This document shows, piece after piece, positions 5,601 through 7,200 of a DNA stretch of 7,200 nt. Under the pieces are notes generated by a model. The model worked only from the letters and a program-made list of their open reading frames with translations. It was not told the DNA's origin and did not search any database. The DNA comes from Deltaproteobacteria bacterium. Lineage in GTDB: Bacteria; Desulfobacterota; Desulfobulbia; Desulfobulbales; VMSU01. The first letter of the stretch is position 1. The number at the start of each line of letters is the position of its first letter. Location: NCBI GenBank assembly GCA_024274995.1, contig JAJSAA010000233.1:1-7200 (forward strand), in the 5' to 3' direction. The position numbers and the translations under genes are program-made.

Positions 5601-6485
5601 CTAAAATCTGGCTCTCATAAGCAGGGTGTCGCCGCTAACTATTTCGGCGGCGACACCTGCCGCTTCTCTGGCCCGTTGGGCGACAATGGGGCATTTGATG
5701 GTCAGGAGAAAATAAAGCGGCGGCCCGCTTTTGATATGGCTTAGGGTCTCAAAATTTCCCTGCCCCTTGCTGATAATCAGATCGGCCTTCGCCATGGCTG
5801 CTTTAAACTCCTCGCTGCAGAGATTAAGCGGGGTACCGGGGCAGTCCGTGCCGTTGGAGATTACCCGGCATATTTTGTTTAAGCCGCATAATCTGGCATC
5901 GGCGGGCAGGGCATCGTTGATAATCGGTTTTTCCTTCAGGGCCAGGGTAACCATGCCGGGCAGCAGCTCAATCAAAAGACCGTCAAAGACAAGTTCCCCA
6001 CAATTATCTCCGAGATAAAGAATATTCTCCGCCCCCTTTAAATCCTCTTGCAATTGGGTGTAATCATTGATTGCCGGTGTCTGGCTCAGGCATTCATTAA
6101 TGGTCTGATCTAAGTCAAAGTCCTGGAGGGCGCCATGGTCAATGATGTTACCGGCAATGGCGAAGAGAATGGCGGTGTAGAGCGGATCATGGGCGGCGCT
6201 GATTAATTTTTGAACTCTGTCCCTCAGGCGCAGGGCGTGCTCATTGCCCGTTCTCTTCAGTTCGGCGTAGGGATCCGGATTGTTAGAGAGCCTGGCGATG
6301 AGGCGGTATAGTCTGATGGAATTCTCAGGCGGTGAAAGGCTGGGGTCTAAGCGGGGCAGGAGGGCGGCTGTTTCGGTTAAAATCCGGCGTTGTAACTCTT
6401 CAGAATTTGTCGCTAACCGGGCGGTATTTAAGGCCTGGCGGTAGAGACAGACCAGACAGTCCAAGGCTGTCCGCATGGGTTTCAT
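5601..6485 (-). CDS. DUF89 family protein (ARMT1-like, putative damage-control phosphatase)
   Basis: 294-residue soluble protein of the DUF89 family, whose studied members are metal-dependent phosphatases thought to remove damaged or surplus phosphometabolites. Seen in order: an N-terminal Cys pair DCLVCLYRQAL (9-19; Cys10, Cys13) typical of the microbial Cys-containing subgroup, GNIIDHG (112-118), the metal-site motif YLGDNCGELVFDG (157-169), KEKPIINDA (184-192), SNGTDCPG (210-217) and SKGQGNFETL (239-248). Asp160, Asn161 and Asp168 are likely metal ligands by family analogy. The start ATG overlaps the stop of the upstream TtcA-like gene (ATGA, 6482-6485) with no strong Shine-Dalgarno, which points to translational coupling; Met4 is a possible alternative start. 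It ends with MRARF and converges on hemB. The substrate is unknown; the neighbour suggests a link with tRNA thiolation or nucleotide metabolism, but this is only context. Confidence 0.87.
   Translation of the reverse strand: MKPMRTALDCLVCLYRQALNTARLATNSEELQRRILTETAALLPRLDPSLSPPENSIRLYRLIARLSNNPDPYAELKRTGNEHALRLRDRVQKLISAAHDPLYTAILFAIAGNIIDHGALQDFDLDQTINECLSQTPAINDYTQLQEDLKGAENILYLGDNCGELVFDGLLIELLPGMVTLALKEKPIINDALPADARLCGLNKICRVISNGTDCPGTPLNLCSEEFKAAMAKADLIISKGQGNFETLSHIKSGPPLYFLLTIKCPIVAQRAREAAGVAAEIVSGDTLLMRARF
5621..5660. other. strong hairpin at the end of the DUF89 gene, facing hemB
   Basis: Arms 5621-5635 and 5647-5660 form 14 base pairs, mostly G-C, with one bulged G and an 11-base loop. 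It lies within the last codons of the DUF89 gene and 78 bases past the hemB stop. No T-run follows on either strand, so it is not a canonical intrinsic terminator; it may still slow or end read-through between these converging genes or protect the hemB mRNA 3' end. It could also be a by-product of the coding sequence. Confidence 0.5.
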
Positions 6486-7195
6486 AGCAGGTAATCCGTT
6501 TTGACGTTGTGGAGGGATGCGAAGATATTAGCCTTGCATAATGGATCGCGTTGGTAAAGGGCTTTAAGTAGATTGCGTACCTCATCCCGCTTGTTATGAT
6601 CGGCTCTCGGGCAGAGGTTTTTCACTGGCGTTATACCGGCCAGCCGGGCCAGCCTCCAGATCTCGTTCTTGCTCAGATAGGCCAGGGGGCGGATAAGGGT
6701 GAGGCGGCCCTTGAACAGCTTCTGGCCGGGACGCATGGTGCTTATATTGCCGCTGTAGAGCATATTGATGAACAGGGTCTCGATGATGTCATCCATATGA
6801 TGGCCCAGAGCCAGACTTTGACAATTATGCTCGCGGGCCAGTTCAAAGAGGCGGCCGCGCCGCCGTCGGGCGCAACGGTAACAGGTTACATCGTCGTCCT
6901 GGTTTTCAATTCCGAAGTCGGAATGCTCTATTAGAAGGGGGATATTCAGGCGATCCATTTCGGCGCTGACGGCTTTATAGTCCTCCCGGCCGCCAAAACC
7001 CATGTCAATGTGCACTGCCTTGAGCTCATAGTCAATGGGGGCCTTGCGGCGCCAGTTAGCTAAAATCCAGCTTAAAACCAGACTGTCAACCCCGCCGGAG
7101 ACGGCGATTAACACCCGGTCTCCATGGGCCAGCATGCTGTAGTCATGCATGGCCCGGCCGATTTTGCGGTTTATAGAGCGGGGAAGAGTAGACAT
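6482..7195 (-). CDS. TtcA-like PP-loop ATPase (putative tRNA thiolation enzyme)
   Basis: Cytoplasmic adenylating enzyme of the TtcA/TtuA type. E. coli TtcA makes 2-thiocytidine at tRNA position 32 with an iron-sulfur cluster. The 237-residue protein has the PP-loop SGGVDS (33-38), VHIDMGF (61-67), the Cys pair CYRC (Cys105, Cys108), LALGHHMDD (128-136), and a third Cys195 in KNLCPRAD; these three Cys match the cluster ligands known in TtcA. It is shorter than E. coli TtcA (311) and has SGGVDS where TtcA usually has SGGKDS, so it may be a paralogue with another tRNA or sulfur target. Start Met at 7195 gives an N-terminus (INRKIGRAMHDYSML) like that of the family, but only 5 bases upstream are visible, so an upstream start and the ribosome site cannot be checked. 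It overlaps the DUF89 gene by 4 bases. Confidence 0.85.
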   Translation of the reverse strand: MSTLPRSINRKIGRAMHDYSMLAHGDRVLIAVSGGVDSLVLSWILANWRRKAPIDYELKAVHIDMGFGGREDYKAVSAEMDRLNIPLLIEHSDFGIENQDDDVTCYRCARRRRGRLFELAREHNCQSLALGHHMDDIIETLFINMLYSGNISTMRPGQKLFKGRLTLIRPLAYLSKNEIWRLARLAGITPVKNLCPRADHNKRDEVRNLLKALYQRDPLCKANIFASLHNVKTDYLL

Positions 7196-7200
7196 GAAAA

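Noticed and set aside
6596..6934. 112-codon open frame on the plus strand
   Set aside because: Antisense to the conserved motifs of the TtcA-like gene; no recognisable domain.

Overview
The window looks like an ordinary chromosomal core region from a Gram-negative bacterium, most likely a Desulfobacterota (deltaproteobacterial) relative such as the Desulfobulbales. That placement is inference from the combination of an NtrY/NtrX pair, a ClpX-like AAA+ protein directly after ntrX, a zinc-type HemB, and a TtcA-like/DUF89 pair; no single marker proves it. Base composition and codon use look uniform through the genes. I see no integrase, transposase gene, CRISPR array, tRNA or rRNA.

Layout. (1) Positions 3-1058, plus strand: the C-terminal part of an NtrY-type sensor histidine kinase that runs in from the left edge. 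(2) Positions 1059-1265: a 207-base gap with two compact palindromic elements, a REP-like hairpin and a 42-base inverted repeat bracketed by identical 8-base direct repeats. (3) 1266-2639: an NtrX-type sigma-54 activator. (4) 2669-4420, 29 bases later: a ClpX-like AAA+ ATPase that lacks the ClpX zinc-binding domain and carries a C-terminal extension of about 170 residues. (5) 4421-4565: a leader with three similar pseudo-palindromes around a possible promoter, then (6) hemB at 4566-5543. (7) On the minus strand, converging on hemB: a TtcA-like PP-loop protein (6482-7195) followed by a DUF89 protein (5601-6485) with a 4-base ATGA overlap.

How the genes work together. NtrY and NtrX form a phosphorelay: NtrY autophosphorylates on His and NtrX receives the phosphate and acts with sigma-54 RNA polymerase. 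The ClpX-like protein sits close enough to ntrX to be co-transcribed, so it may be an unfoldase or protease subunit tied to that circuit (inference). HemB (porphobilinogen synthase) makes the pyrrole for haem, sirohaem and corrinoids and appears to have its own promoter region. The minus-strand pair is probably translationally coupled and joins a tRNA-thiolation-type enzyme to a metal-dependent phosphatase-fold protein.

No clearly new system is visible. The points most worth a second look are the unusual ClpX paralogue next to ntrX, the palindromic elements that separate ntrY from ntrX, the operator-like triplet before hemB, a Gly-to-Ser change in the NtrY G1 box, and the TtcA-like/DUF89 coupling. 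The largest gap without a gene is 207 bases; no recognisable Rho-independent terminator (stem plus T-run) was seen on the coding strand after any gene.
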